64,000 bases of DNA from Chrysemys picta bellii (Eukaryota > Chordata > Testudines > Emydidae): contig NC_088800.1 of NCBI RefSeq assembly GCF_011386835.1, positions 55,395,439 to 55,459,438 of the forward strand. Reading direction: 5' to 3'. Position 1 is the first letter of the stretch, and each line of letters begins with the position of its first letter. The notes under the pieces were generated by a model, which was not told where the DNA came from, did no database searches, and saw only the letters and a list, made by a program, of their open reading frames with translations. The position numbers were made by a program, and so were the translations under genes. Shown here piece by piece: positions 1 to 10,480 of the stretch.

Positions 1-893
1 TTGTGCCCAGAGCTCTGGGTGCCATGGGTGGGTCTGTGCCCAGCATTAGGTGCTGAGATTTCAGCAGGGCTTGTACCCCCTTAGCCCCCCTCCCCCCCCA
101 CGTCCAGCCCTGGCTCTCCACGCGCCTAGGGACTCAATCCAACGGATTATCAAATGGCACTGAAAGCAGAGATGCCCTAGCATGAGCCCCCCCATCAATG
201 GGCGGGAGGCTGGCCCTGAGCCTCATGGAGGGAGTTTGCTGCGCTCCAACACCCCCAGGATGGGCAGGGCACCAGGCATGTGCTGGGTGAGGCCTAGCGA
301 TGGGAGATGCATGTCCCATGCCTGGGGCTGCCAAGGGTCCAGCACTTCATGTGGGCCGATGAGCATGGCAGCCCAGCCACGCCTGCTGCAGCCCAGTCGC
401 AACATCACGCACCCAGCTGAAGAGTGGGCAGGGTCACCCCCCCCCAGGCTGTAGGCACAGGTGTTGCCAGAGAAGAGGCAGCAGCAAACAGGGGGAGAAT
501 GGGGACAGGGGGCAGAGTGTGAAAAGGGACAGACTGGGGGGCAGTCACCCTAAACCCCAATCCCTCAGTGACCCCTCAGACACCCACTGCCCCCAGAATT
601 TCCAGATCAGGCTGCGCCAGGTTGGCAGGGTAGGCAGTAGGGTAGCTTCCCAATGCCCTGCAGGGACGCAGAGGGCCGTGTTCACCAGGGCGGTCACCCA
701 TGCCCTCACCAGCAGGTACAGGTATGTGTTGGTTCATTTCAAATATGCAAATCAGCTCATTAAATTATTTACCTAAAATATCACCCATGGCACTGCCCAA
801 AATGTGATCGCATGGGGCACCTACCTAAGCCAGCCCTCAGCCGGAGGGGGTGGGGGGGCAGTGGTTAGAGCGGGCAATGCAAATAGCCTAGGC

Positions 894-1267
894 CAGTGTG
901 ATAAACCTCAGTGGTTCAGGAGGCAAATTAGCGCTCACCATTACCCAGAAGAGCCCCGGCACTGTGAATTCATTGTTTCTGGCACTCTAGCGCTATTCCT
1001 ATTTCACCAGCATGACAGGGGAAATAGTGCGTTTCTATATAGAGAAAGATGTCTCTATTATTCTCACAGCAAAATCACTGACAATGTTTATTATTTGATC
1101 AGCTACAATTGGTTAAATTATATAGTAAATGGCTCCTGATTGGTTAATAACTCTGATCCGTTAATAATTAAATCACACAGGGGTTTAATATCATGGGCTG
1201 CACAGCGCAGCAGGAGACACATTAAGGAGCCACTTGAGGCTCGTGCGCCGCAGTCTGCGGCTCACTG
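894..1267. mobile_element. non-autonomous hAT element with 8-bp target duplication
   Basis: The ends read CAGTG... and ...CACTG and are flanked by a perfect 8-bp direct repeat GCCTAGGC (886-893 and 1268-1275). An 8-bp duplication and CAGTG-type ends are characteristic of hAT DNA transposons. The interior is AT-rich in the middle and has no transposase frame, so it would have been mobilised in trans. Confidence 0.75.
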
Positions 1268-3343
1268 GCCTAGGCCATCGGCCTTGCTAAGCAAGCTCAG
1301 CATTCCCAGCAATCTGACCCCAGCCAGCGCCCGCCCCAAGCCCCAATCTCTGTTCCTAGCCTGGCTCTGGGGACCCCTTCAGCAGCCAGCCCAAGTGCTG
1401 AGCCTCCAGGCTCAGCCCACTTCACATTGTGCTGAGCATTTGCTGACCAGCCCCAGGGATGGGGGTGAGTGAGGGGGATTTGGGGCAGCGCTGCCCAATG
1501 GTGAGAGGCAGCCATTGGCCCCAGCTCCAGCCGGCTGAGCCAGCCCCACCGCTCAGGGACCCTGCTAGCTGCCCTGGGAGGGACTCTGAGCCAGTTCCGG
1601 CTCATGCTATTCAGACTCCTGCTTTAATTTATAGCTCCCAGCTTCAAAAGGCCGTGCCTGCTGGGGCTATGCGGGCACGAGGGGCCTGGGCCGCTAGGCG
1701 CTTTGGCTTATGTGGGTCAGCGAGCTGTTGACTCAGTGACCCAGACTAACGCTAAGCTGGTTAGACTGAACCGTACCATGGGGAGTGGGGAGGGGCAGAG
1801 AGAAAATAGGGTTTTGCCTCTGTCCTGATTCCCATGGCATTGCTGCTGGGCCGGGGGGGTGGGGGGGGAGACAGATAGAGCATGCAGCAGGCAGGGTGCA
1901 GCTGCAGCTCGGAGGGCAGTGCCAGCTGGACTAAGGACGGCCCCAGCCGGATTTTAGCATGATAACTCCCAGAGCAGCGGTGCCATCTCCCGCAGCCCAG
2001 GGGCAGTCTCTGTGTCATGTCCCTCAGCCTGGGCGGTGAGCTGAGATGGCTAAAAGGGCCAGACCCCCCAGGAGGCCCCTGCCTCTCCCTGGGCAGGCTG
2101 AGCCCAGCTGCCCTCTCTACTGTGGCATTGACACTAGGCAGAGCAAAGAGCTCTTTCCAAACGCCTCCTGGGCGGGCTGGCACAGCGACCCAGGCCCTGC
2201 ACCTCCCACTGACCCGAGCAGCCACCCCATGGGTTGAGCTTTCAGTGACAAGCCCCTTCCTCCGGTATTACCCCCTTCCACTGCATCATGCCCCTTGCGG
2301 GCCATGGTCACCCTGAGTGGCCCTATGCTGTGCCCCAAAGAACTGTGGGGGGAGCAGGGGGCAATGGTGCAGGGCACGGCCCCAGCGAGGTGCCCAGATG
2401 GGTTTGAAATGGACAGTGGCTTTTGTCCCTTGTACAGAAGGGGCAGGTTCCCAGGCAAGTGTGATGAGGCCCCCAGGGCCTGGCACCTGGTGTGGCCATG
2501 TGCCCCTGGGCAGCCTGAGTGTGAAACGCTCCCAGATCACACCTCCCCAGCACCAGGCAGGGCAGCACCCAGCTCAAGCTGGTGGCACAACAGAGGTGCC
2601 AGAGTCACAGCAGGCTGGGGAGGCCCGTGCCGTGCAGGCTTGTGAGGGGCAGGGTGAACTGTGTGGGGCCTGGGCTGCCCGGGGCTGGGAGCCGGGACCA
2701 CCCAGCCACTGTGCAGGAGGCAGCTGTTTAACTCTGCTTGACAGGTCCAGCCTAGTGCTTAGCACACAGAATGGGGAGGGAGTGGGAGGATCATGGGGGC
2801 CAGCAGCCACCTGGCTAAGCCTGCCTTGGGCTGGGTATGGCAGTGCCAGGGCTCTGGCTGGTCAGTGCGGGGGGAGGCTCAGAGAGGGAGGTGAGGCTGG
2901 GGAGCAGTGAAGGGGGAATGACCTGAAGCTCTCTATGAGGAGGGAGGGACTGGACTCCACCTGGCTGGAGGTGCTGAGCACCTGATTGCTGCCCAGACGG
3001 TTCAAGCAGGGTGAGGCCTGGCACCCTTGGGACACAGAGGCTCCTGGCGTGTTCACATCTGGAACGGGGAACCCTGTGCTGGAGGTTTGCACCCCTGGAT
3101 GCAGCAATGCCCATATTAGCATCAGCCCTTCTCGCCACACCGGGCACGCTCAGCTCGGCTGCCCTGCCACCTCCCACCCCGTCGGGGGTTAGAACTGCCT
3201 GGCACACCGATGGGCTGGTGTGTTCTCCGCCTGGCATTAGAAGCCGTGCCGCTGTGTGCTGGGGGGCAGCCGGGCACGATCCCAGCACATGCAATGGGCC
3301 ATGAACTCTGAAACTGAATGCCATGCTGGTGGAGGGATCCATT

Positions 3344-3370
3344 TTTATTCTTTTTGTCTTTTACAATAAA
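3344..3370. terminator. poly(A) signals on both strands, 16 bp apart
   Basis: AATAAA occurs on the minus strand at 3349-3344 and on the plus strand at 3365-3370, inside a T-rich/A-rich segment that supplies a U-rich upstream element in either direction. The minus-strand copy is the first canonical signal found downstream of the FOXJ1B stop codon, which implies a 3' UTR of about 3.2 kb. The plus-strand copy would serve a gene entering from the left. Confidence 0.4.
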
Positions 3371-4049
3371 AAACAAACCACCAAGGGAATTAGATGCAAA
3401 AAGCCACCCGAGTCTGAGAGTTCAGCATGCGGCTTGTCCCAGGAACCTCAGTGCCATGCCAGGCCCGTTCCCTGCACGCTCAGACACTGGCAGGGACAGA
3501 ACACACTGTCAGCAGCGCCCAGCGCGTCATCCAGGGAACAGGCGCTGCCCGGTCCGTGTCACTTTGGCGGAGGTGCACTGAGCGCTGGTGGAGCCAGCAG
3601 GTCACTCTGACCTTAGCAACACGTATGGAGCCGTTTGCATGACGCTGTGTCCGAGGCCCAGGAAGAGACGGGGATGCGAGGATGTGGGTGGAAGTGGGAA
3701 ACGTTAAGTCGGACTCTCCTGCCACGTGTGAATGTACATGTTTACAATTTCAGCCAGGTTGCAGGGCCATTGCAAGCCCAGCGATTTCAGGCTAAAGGCT
3801 ACAAGGACATGCTTCAGCCCGGCTCATTTGCCCTCCGGGTGCTCAGGCACGGCTCCCACGGGTTTGAGAAGACTCCACAGATCCATTGAGATTTTGTGCT
3901 TTGTTTTCTGTGTATTGCACCTTGAAATCTCCAAGAACGCCTGTGGCCTGGCCCTGCAGAGCTGGGCTGCCAGCTGAATCGCTGTAGGGGGGACACAGCC
4001 GCAGCCACACGTTCTCCCTCTCACACCCTGCTTCTGTTCCCTCTTCATT

Positions 4050-4224
4050 AGGGATGTAAATATCCATTTAAAAAGTTAACTGTTTAAATGATTAAAATTA
4101 GGTCACTGAAATGGTTAACCAATAAAAGGGAGAGGGGCTGGGGTGCTCTGGCTGGCTGCCCATGGGGCTGGGGCTAATGGGTAGGGTCGGTTAACCAGTT
4201 AACCATTTAGTATTTTACATCCTT
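4050..4224. repeat. short TIR element (MITE-like)
   Basis: The left end AGGGATGTAAATA is mirrored by the right end, which reads AAGGATGTAAAATA on the other strand. Secondary GTTAACC-type repeats sit inside both arms, and the interior is a GC-rich spacer. No clear target duplication is visible. A related fragment appears near 61673-61730. The superfamily is unassigned. Confidence 0.5.
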
Positions 4225-6588
4225 ACTCTTAAATACCATTGTTGAGCTAAGGATATAACAGCTCTAAGCCAATCATCCTCAACCCAGCTCCCACCTCCCT
4301 CCACACGTGGGCACCTAGGGCCCTGGACAGGAGCTGGATCTCCCAAGAGCTGTTGCGTGAGGCCACCTCAGCCCCAGCTGTGGGGACTGAACAGGTAGGC
4401 AGTTCACGGTAAGCACTAGGAACTGGCAGTACCAGCAAGGTCAAGCTCTCAGACCCCTCACCGCCACTGGCTTTAGCGTCTGTCTCTTTCGAGCAATCCT
4501 GTCCCCTTCCCAGCCGGCAGCATGGCCCCACTGGCTCCAGCAGGTGGAAAGGGGACCTGCAGCAGCAAGAGCCATGTCGCCCGCCGGCACGACTGTGGTG
4601 TTTCCCAGCCTGGCAGGGGCCACAGCTGCAATTGCACTGTGGGTGGTACTGGCTCTGGGGGTGCCTGGGAAAGTTCAGCTCAGGGCATGGGGGCAGCTGT
4701 GATCATGGACCCACCAGGTTCATACTTGGTCAGTAAGCCAGGTAGATGACAGTGCTTCACCCCACCTGGTGGCTAGCCCGGGGCTCCCTGCAGCATGGGC
4801 AGGTCCCTAACTGGCCCCATGTTGCCACCATCCTCCCTCCCAGCGGTAAGATCCTTGTCCCGCATGCTGCTGGCACTGCTCGGTGCATGGCCTCAGGGCC
4901 GGCAGCGCCATGGGACAGCTGCCCAGTTCCCAGAATGCACCATCTCGCAGAGCTGCAGCACAGTGGCAGCAGGGCCCCCCCTGCGGAGAGTTTGCAAAGT
5001 TCCCATCTGCCCCAGTTACAACCCAGGCTGGCTCCCCATTGCCACTTTCTTCACTGTGTGGCCATCCCACCATGCTGCCGCGCCCTGGAGCAGGGCATGC
5101 TGGGAGCTCAGGCTGGCCTGTAGCCCCACGTGGGCTGTGGCCAGTGTAAACTCAGGCTCACTGCAGTGCTGAGAACTGCACTGCCCCGGCCTGCTGTGGG
5201 CTGGCCCCTGCCATCCCCTGCCTCTGCTGCTGTTCACTAGATTACAACATGAGCCCCGCAGCCAGCCTCGTGCCAGCCTGGGACATGCATGCCTAGCTGT
5301 GTGCTCAGCTGAGACCACAGGTGGCTCACAGAGATACTCTGCTGAGGTGGGGCAGTGCCAGCCTGGCCCTGTGGGGCAAGCTGGACAGTAACAATGTCAC
5401 TCACGTGTGTGTGACAAGGGGGGCCAGCATCATTCTCCTAATTTCACAGATGGGGAAACTGAGGCACCAAGCTGCACTTGCCCAAGGTCACAGTGCAGGA
5501 TAATGGCAGAGGCGGGAGGGAACAGGACCCTGCTGGCCCATTTGCCTCTGCCCCTCGCTGGCTCCCTGCTCCAAAGGGTAGCACTGGCCACTCCCGAGGC
5601 AGGGTGACCTCTGCCATCTTCGCCCTGAGGGGGAGGGGAGGCTGCCATGCCTAGCAGCCAGCCCAGATGAGGCCCAGTGATCCTGGGGAGAGGCAAGCAG
5701 TGAAGCTGGCTGGGGCCCTGCTGCAGAGCCAGGTGCTTCCCTTGCAGGCACAGAGCAGCCAGCCCTGGCTTGGAGCCACGCAGCCAAGGGAGGCTCCTTT
5801 GGTTTGCCTGGCAGATCTGCAGCTCAAGGCTCAGCTACCACAATGGGCAAGTGCAGGAGGGGATTTCACTGCCGGCTCATGCCCCTCCCTGGCTGGGCAT
5901 CAGCAGCTCCCAGCAGGAGAAGCGGCCGGGTCTCTGTGCCACTCGGCGAATACCTGGGTCCTGGCAGCAGGGCTCACGCCATGGCATGGCTGCTCCCTCC
6001 TAGCCCCTCCCTCTGCCAGGCTGGGGCGATCCCAGGAGAGGCCACTCCCAGCCCGAGGAAGCAGGTCACCCAGAGCGGTGTTGCTGGGGCAGGCTATGCA
6101 ACTCTGGTGCCAGCTCTTCCCTCCTGCCCTGGGCCGTCCTGGCGTGTTACGGGCACGCCACCATCCACAGAGCTCCCTCCAAGCCTCCTGTCCACCCCTT
6201 CCCCTCCCCCACAGCTTCCTCAGGTGCCTCCCCAATGGTCCTGTCCCATAGCTGCTGCCCCCTTGCCCCCCCCCCGCAGCCTGGGGGCCATGATGAGGCA
6301 CGGAGCCTCCTGCAGCTCAAGGTCAGGGTCTGGCCTGCCCTGCCCTGCAGCAGTCACTGCCCAGCCGAGTCGCCGGTCTGGGACATTACAGCTTGCTGGG
6401 GTGTGGGGGGGAAGAGACGGACTCCTAATGTGACCCCTGCCCAAGGGATCAGGAAGCCACAAGCGCTGGCAGTCAGGGAAGGACAGGGCCTTGCCCATAG
6501 AGTGCTTGGGAGAGCAGGAGGGACTCAGCCTACTTTCATGCCAAGGGGTAGGAGAGGGGCAGCAGCCCCAGAGAAGAGAGGGGGAAAA

Positions 6589-7362
6589 TCACATGAAGGT
6601 GTCGACTTTGTCCCAGGGCTGAGTCTCGCTGAGGAAGCCATCACAGAAGTTGAAGCCCTGCTCAAAGCCCCAGGGGTTGCCGAGCACCTCCCCCCTCGCC
6701 TCCTCCCAGGGGTGGTGGGGGGTGTCAGCGAAGGGGGTGAAATCCTCCCAGTGGGAAGCCCCTGGGCTGGGATGATTGGTAGCCGGGGTGCCCCACTTGC
6801 TGGCAAGGGGTATGTACCTGCCTTGCATGGCGAGGTCCACCTCTGTGGCCAGCGAGCTGAGTGCTGCGTTAATATCCAGGTCCTCGAAATTGCTGCTGTT
6901 TCCCCTTAAGACATCGTCAAAGGCATCGGCCCAGTCGAAATTTCCTTGCAGGGCTTCTGCATCTCTGCCACTAGAGGGCAGTAGAGGGGACTGGGCAGTT
7001 CTGGCTGCCAGGCAGCTGTGCTTCGGCAGAGGGCTGGGGGCATCCAGCAGGGGGCAGCGTTGGCCGTGCTGGTGCAGCGGGCGGTGGGCAGCCTGGTGAG
7101 GGGTGTGCCCTGGCTGCCCATCCCCCAGATGGGGCATGGGGGACCAGAGGCTGCACCCTGCCTCCAGGGCAGGCACGGCGGGGCGCTGCCGTGGCAGACT
7201 GTAGGGCGCGGCCGGCGGCCGTCTCCGCTTGAAAACACCATTGACGAACATATCGGCGTACTGCGGGTCGATCTCCCAGAAGCCCCCCTTGCCTGGCTCG
7301 TCCTTCTGCCGCGGCACTTTCCGGAAGCATTTGTTCAAGGACAGGTTGTGCCGGATGGAATT
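6589..7362 (-). CDS. FOXJ1B: FOXJ1-like forkhead transcription factor, coding exon 2 (C-terminal part)
   Basis: This terminal exon encodes residues 173-429 and the stop. It opens directly after an acceptor (ctgcag) with [13 protein letters not shown], the DNA-recognition helix of the forkhead fold, followed by wing residues [10 protein letters not shown] and IDPQYAD and the basic end KRRR (residues 217-220). Downstream come a proline/histidine-rich linker, then an acidic stretch [11 protein letters not shown] (310-320) and [12 protein letters not shown], which align with the conserved 'KGNFDW' and C-terminal activation region of FOXJ1. With the upstream coding exon the protein is 429 residues, against 421 for human FOXJ1. 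FOXJ1 proteins switch on motile-cilium genes in the nucleus. Divergence from mammalian FOXJ1 and the MGRN1/NUDT16L1-type location point to the foxj1.2/foxj1b paralogue. Which paralogue it is remains inferred; the family is clear. Confidence 0.93.
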   Translation of the reverse strand, partial: NSIRHNLSLNKCFRKVPRQKDEPGKGGFWEIDPQYADMFVNGVFKRRRPPAAPYSLPRQRPAVPALEAGCSLWSPMPHLGDGQPGHTPHQAAHRPLHQHGQRCPLLDAPSPLPKHSCLAARTAQSPLLPSSGRDAEALQGNFDWADAFDDVLRGNSSNFEDLDINAALSSLATEVDLAMQGRYIPLASKWGTPATNHPSPGASHWEDFTPFADTPHHPWEEARGEVLGNPWGFEQGFNFCDGFLSETQPWDKVDTFM

Positions 7363-9935
7363 CTGCAGCCAAGAGAAGGAGGAACAGGCCCATGAAGGAC
7401 ACAGCGGCAAAAAGGGGCCAGCAGTACCTGGGCCTGCTGAGCCCTCCCAGCACCTAGAAAGTGCGTAGCATTAGCCCCACTGGACAGATGGGGCAACTGA
7501 GGCACTGGGCATTAAGGACCATGGGAGTTAGGCACCTAAAGATCTTTGAGGATTTGGGCCTAAGTGACTCACCTGGGAAAGAAACTGGATCAGAACCAGG
7601 TCCCCTGACTCCCAGTCCCAACCATTAGCACCGTTTACCCAACCTAGCCAGTCCCTTCACCTCTCCATGTCCCACTAACAAGCATGGGGTGGCCCCATAT
7701 CCCTGCAGGGTTGCCAGCTTTGCCCACTACCAATATCCAGGCCCCATTGTAGAGATGGGGCCAGCAGAGTAACATACATGTAACTCACTACACGAGTGTC
7801 TGGCGCTGGGGGCCAGGAGATTCAGGTGCTATGGCCAGGCGAAGGTCTCAGTCATGTGCAGAGCAGAATCTCTGCTTTCAGTCCCGGCTGGGAAGAAATG
7901 TGTCTGGAGGGCGACCAACGCGGGGCACCTGCCGGAGTCTGCTGAGAGCCTGACCCCGGCGCTCTTTGAGACGGGAAAATGCCCCGTGCATCTCAATGGG
8001 GCCTTAATACCAAGCCCCTCTGCTCTGGGGGCTGCCCTGCAGAGGCTGTGCTGGAGCTGAAGCATCCTTCACCAGTCTGGGCTGTCCCTTAGCCTCCAGA
8101 TATGGATATAGGGCCCTTCCCTGCCCCCCTGACAGGCAGTTCCGGGCCGAGTGCAGAGAAGTGCCTGTCCACTTGAGGAGTTGAAGCAGCCTTGGTCCCC
8201 GGTGCAGCGACACCTCCCTCCTCCCCCCCCCCCCCAGGGCTATGCAGCGGCTGTTGTGAAGGCATGGGCAGATCCTGAACCAACCCCCCCATGTCACAAA
8301 CAGACCCATCCAGCTGAATGGGCCACAGACGCTGGACTGCTCTTCCCTGCAGCTGGGCTCAGGAGCAAAGGGTGCATGGGCTGCAGCCAGAGAGATGCCC
8401 CGTCCCAGAGCTGCCCCCGGCACCTTTCTGAGCTTGAGGCTTATAAGACAACCACTAGCAAGCTAAGGTGCAGCCTGTGGGGGCAGCGAGGGCTCTTTGG
8501 GACACACTGGGCAGGTGTCACCCGCAGCCTGCCCAGCTCCTCTCCTGTGACACTCCAGGCGTCCCAGCAAAGAGCCCCTGTGGGTATAGACACCATGGAC
8601 TAGTCCTTTGTCTTTCAGAGGGTCTCTGTCCTGCCCCAGAGAGCTGGCTGGACAGTGCAGCCCCCGCTGCAGGAACACCAGGGGAAGGGTCGTGTGGAGC
8701 CAGGACTGTTCAGGAAAGGCCAGGAGTGTGGCTGCATGGGCTTGGCTCCCCCTTGGAGCTGGGCGGTGGCTGGGCTGGAATTACGCTGCAGCCGCCAGGG
8801 GGTCTGGCAGCAGCCCCGCAGATTAGCACTGCTTAGTCCAGCCTGCCCTGACGCCGCCCAGCAGGCGCACGCGGCCTTGGTGTGTTGCTAATGGGGACCT
8901 CAGCTCGGTTTAAGAAGAATGTGTGTTGGGGGAGGGGGAGGGAGGGGAGAAGCTGGAAAACATGGTCCCAAGCAGCTCCCACACCCAGAGGGGAAGAGAG
9001 ACCCTCTATTTCTGGTGTTAGAATCACAGGCTTTTTCAGCCAGTCTCACGAGTCTTTGGGACCGGTGCGATGGTGTCGAAATGCTTGTGGTGGGTAGCAT
9101 GGGTGGCCAGAAGCATTACGCCCTCCGATTCCAGCTCCCAGGAGCAGGGACAAGACGCCTGGGGTCAAATCTGCCCCTTGCTCACTTGTCAGCACGGTCA
9201 GAGACCTGCCAATGCCTCCTGGGACCTCTTCACGGCCCAGAGTCCTCCCTGCCAGAGCTCAGGTGGCCCCATTAGCAGCCCTGGGTCTAGACACACAAGC
9301 CAGGTTTGTTCATCCCCTGCTCTTTATCCTTGCTATAAAGGGGCTTTTGATGAACCCAGGGACCCTGGCTCTTGGACCCCCCCCAGTTCCTGTCACTTAT
9401 CCCTTTGAAATCCCAGCAAGCTCCTCTCCACATAGCAGAGAGTGGGGACGCGATTGCCTGCTCGTCATAGCCATGTGAGAGCTGACCCACCGAGCAAGGA
9501 GACTGCTGGGTAGGTTTGCTGGGAGCTCTCCCACAGCTGTGACCCACCCCAGAAGTGGCTGCATTTCAGTCCCAAGCAGACACCCTCTCTACCATGTGCA
9601 GAGTGAAAGGCCCCATAGAAACAGAGGGTGGATGAGTCACCTTTCCAGTATCCCCCACTCCAGAAGACACCTGGTGGAGGAGCAGCCCCACAGCTAAACA
9701 CGGTGTTTGTTGCGGTCTTCCAAGAAGCAAGAGAGAGAAAGAAAAACAGTGCCCTGCGCTCCCCACCCTCACCCCTCTGCACGCGCAGCCTTGATGGGAG
9801 TGACCGAGGCAGAAGGAATCAAATACCACGGCTCATTTATCAGCCTGCGGAGCTCCGGTCCTCGTGGTGACAGACGGAGGCCTCCATTGTCCATCACCTC
9901 AACAGGGCTGTTAATTATTCAAGCCACCGACTCAC
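7363..9935 (-). other. FOXJ1B intron between the coding exons
   Basis: GT-AG intron of about 2.6 kb. It contains a MIR-like fragment near 7470-7500 and a degenerate fragment with 'ttaggcacctaaag' (7528-7541) that resembles the ends of the small inverted-repeat element at 35701-35799. A C-run lies at 8224-8236. Nothing else was recognised. Confidence 0.6.
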
Positions 9936-10480
9936 CTGCCAGCTGGGCTCAGCGTGCCGGTAGTAGCAGAAGTTCTCCATGATCCATCTGTAGATGGCTG
10001 ACAAGGTGACCTTGGCCTGCTTGCTGGCCCGCAGAGCCATGCAGATAAGGGTGGCGTAGGAGTAAGGGGGCTTCACCCCAGGGTTGCTCTTGTAATCGAT
10101 CTCTGCAGCGCCAAGGCCAGGCAGGTAGCTGGTGCCAGGGGAGGTGGCTGCGGAAGTGGGTTTGCCCAGACGCGGGGGCATCCCCTTGGCCGCAGTGTCT
10201 CCTGCCGGTGGGCTGGCCGGGGCCTCGGACCCTTGGAAGAGCTGCTGGGGAGGCTGGTGGAGAGGGTGGCTGGGGACAGGTGGTGTCTCCGGATCAGCGG
10301 TGACGATGGAAAAGTCTTGGAGCCACTGCAGGCTGGTGAGGCTGTCATCCAAGGTCACAGCCCCACCCACATTGTCCCGGTCCTCGGGGTGCAGCAGCAA
10401 CCACTTCTCCTTGAACCGGGCAGCGATGTCGGGCGAGACGAGGATGGGCATCCTCTGCGGACACGCTCCCTCCACTCCCA
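9936..10480 (-). CDS. FOXJ1B: FOXJ1-like forkhead transcription factor, coding exon 1 (N-terminal part)
   Basis: The exon starts after a tgccctgcag acceptor (exon base 10480). The chosen start codon is at 10451-10449, giving [17 protein letters not shown]. The coding part 10451-9936 encodes 172 residues and ends ...EPSWQ at a gtgagt donor, in phase 0 with the next exon. It carries the FOXJ1 signature [14 protein letters not shown] (about residues 35-48), a proline/alanine-rich linker, then the forkhead start [15 protein letters not shown] (126-140) and [17 protein letters not shown]. The split of the forkhead domain exactly before NSIRHN matches the intron position in vertebrate FOXJ1. An in-frame ATG further upstream exists only if the splice acceptor is ignored, so it was not used. 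Confidence 0.93.

Larger units (their letters stand above)
1..3385. other. GC-rich left flank, no recognisable coding exon
   Basis: The stretch is GC-rich and has many chance open frames on both strands; none resembles a known protein or is bounded by convincing splice sites. It contains one hAT-type element (894-1267) and ends at a T-rich segment with a plus-strand AATAAA at 3365-3370. In mammals MGRN1 lies directly upstream of NUDT16L1 on the same strand, so this stretch could be the 3' untranslated end of MGRN1. That is inference from gene order only; no MGRN1 coding sequence is visible. Confidence 0.3.
3325..6588 (-). other. probable FOXJ1B 3' untranslated region
   Basis: This is the stretch between the FOXJ1B stop codon and the nearest minus-strand AATAAA. 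No other canonical or ATTAAA signal was found on that strand between. It holds a short terminal-inverted-repeat element (4050-4224) and a MIR-like fragment (about 5430-5510, with the typical 'gatggggaaactgaggc' core). Otherwise it is GC-rich unique sequence with spurious open frames. The extent is inferred from the poly(A) signal alone. Confidence 0.35.

Noticed and set aside
1..6500. Numerous 80-220-codon open frames on both strands
   Set aside because: High GC removes stop codons by chance. The frames overlap on several strands, have low-complexity P/A/G/W/Q composition, and show no family motifs.
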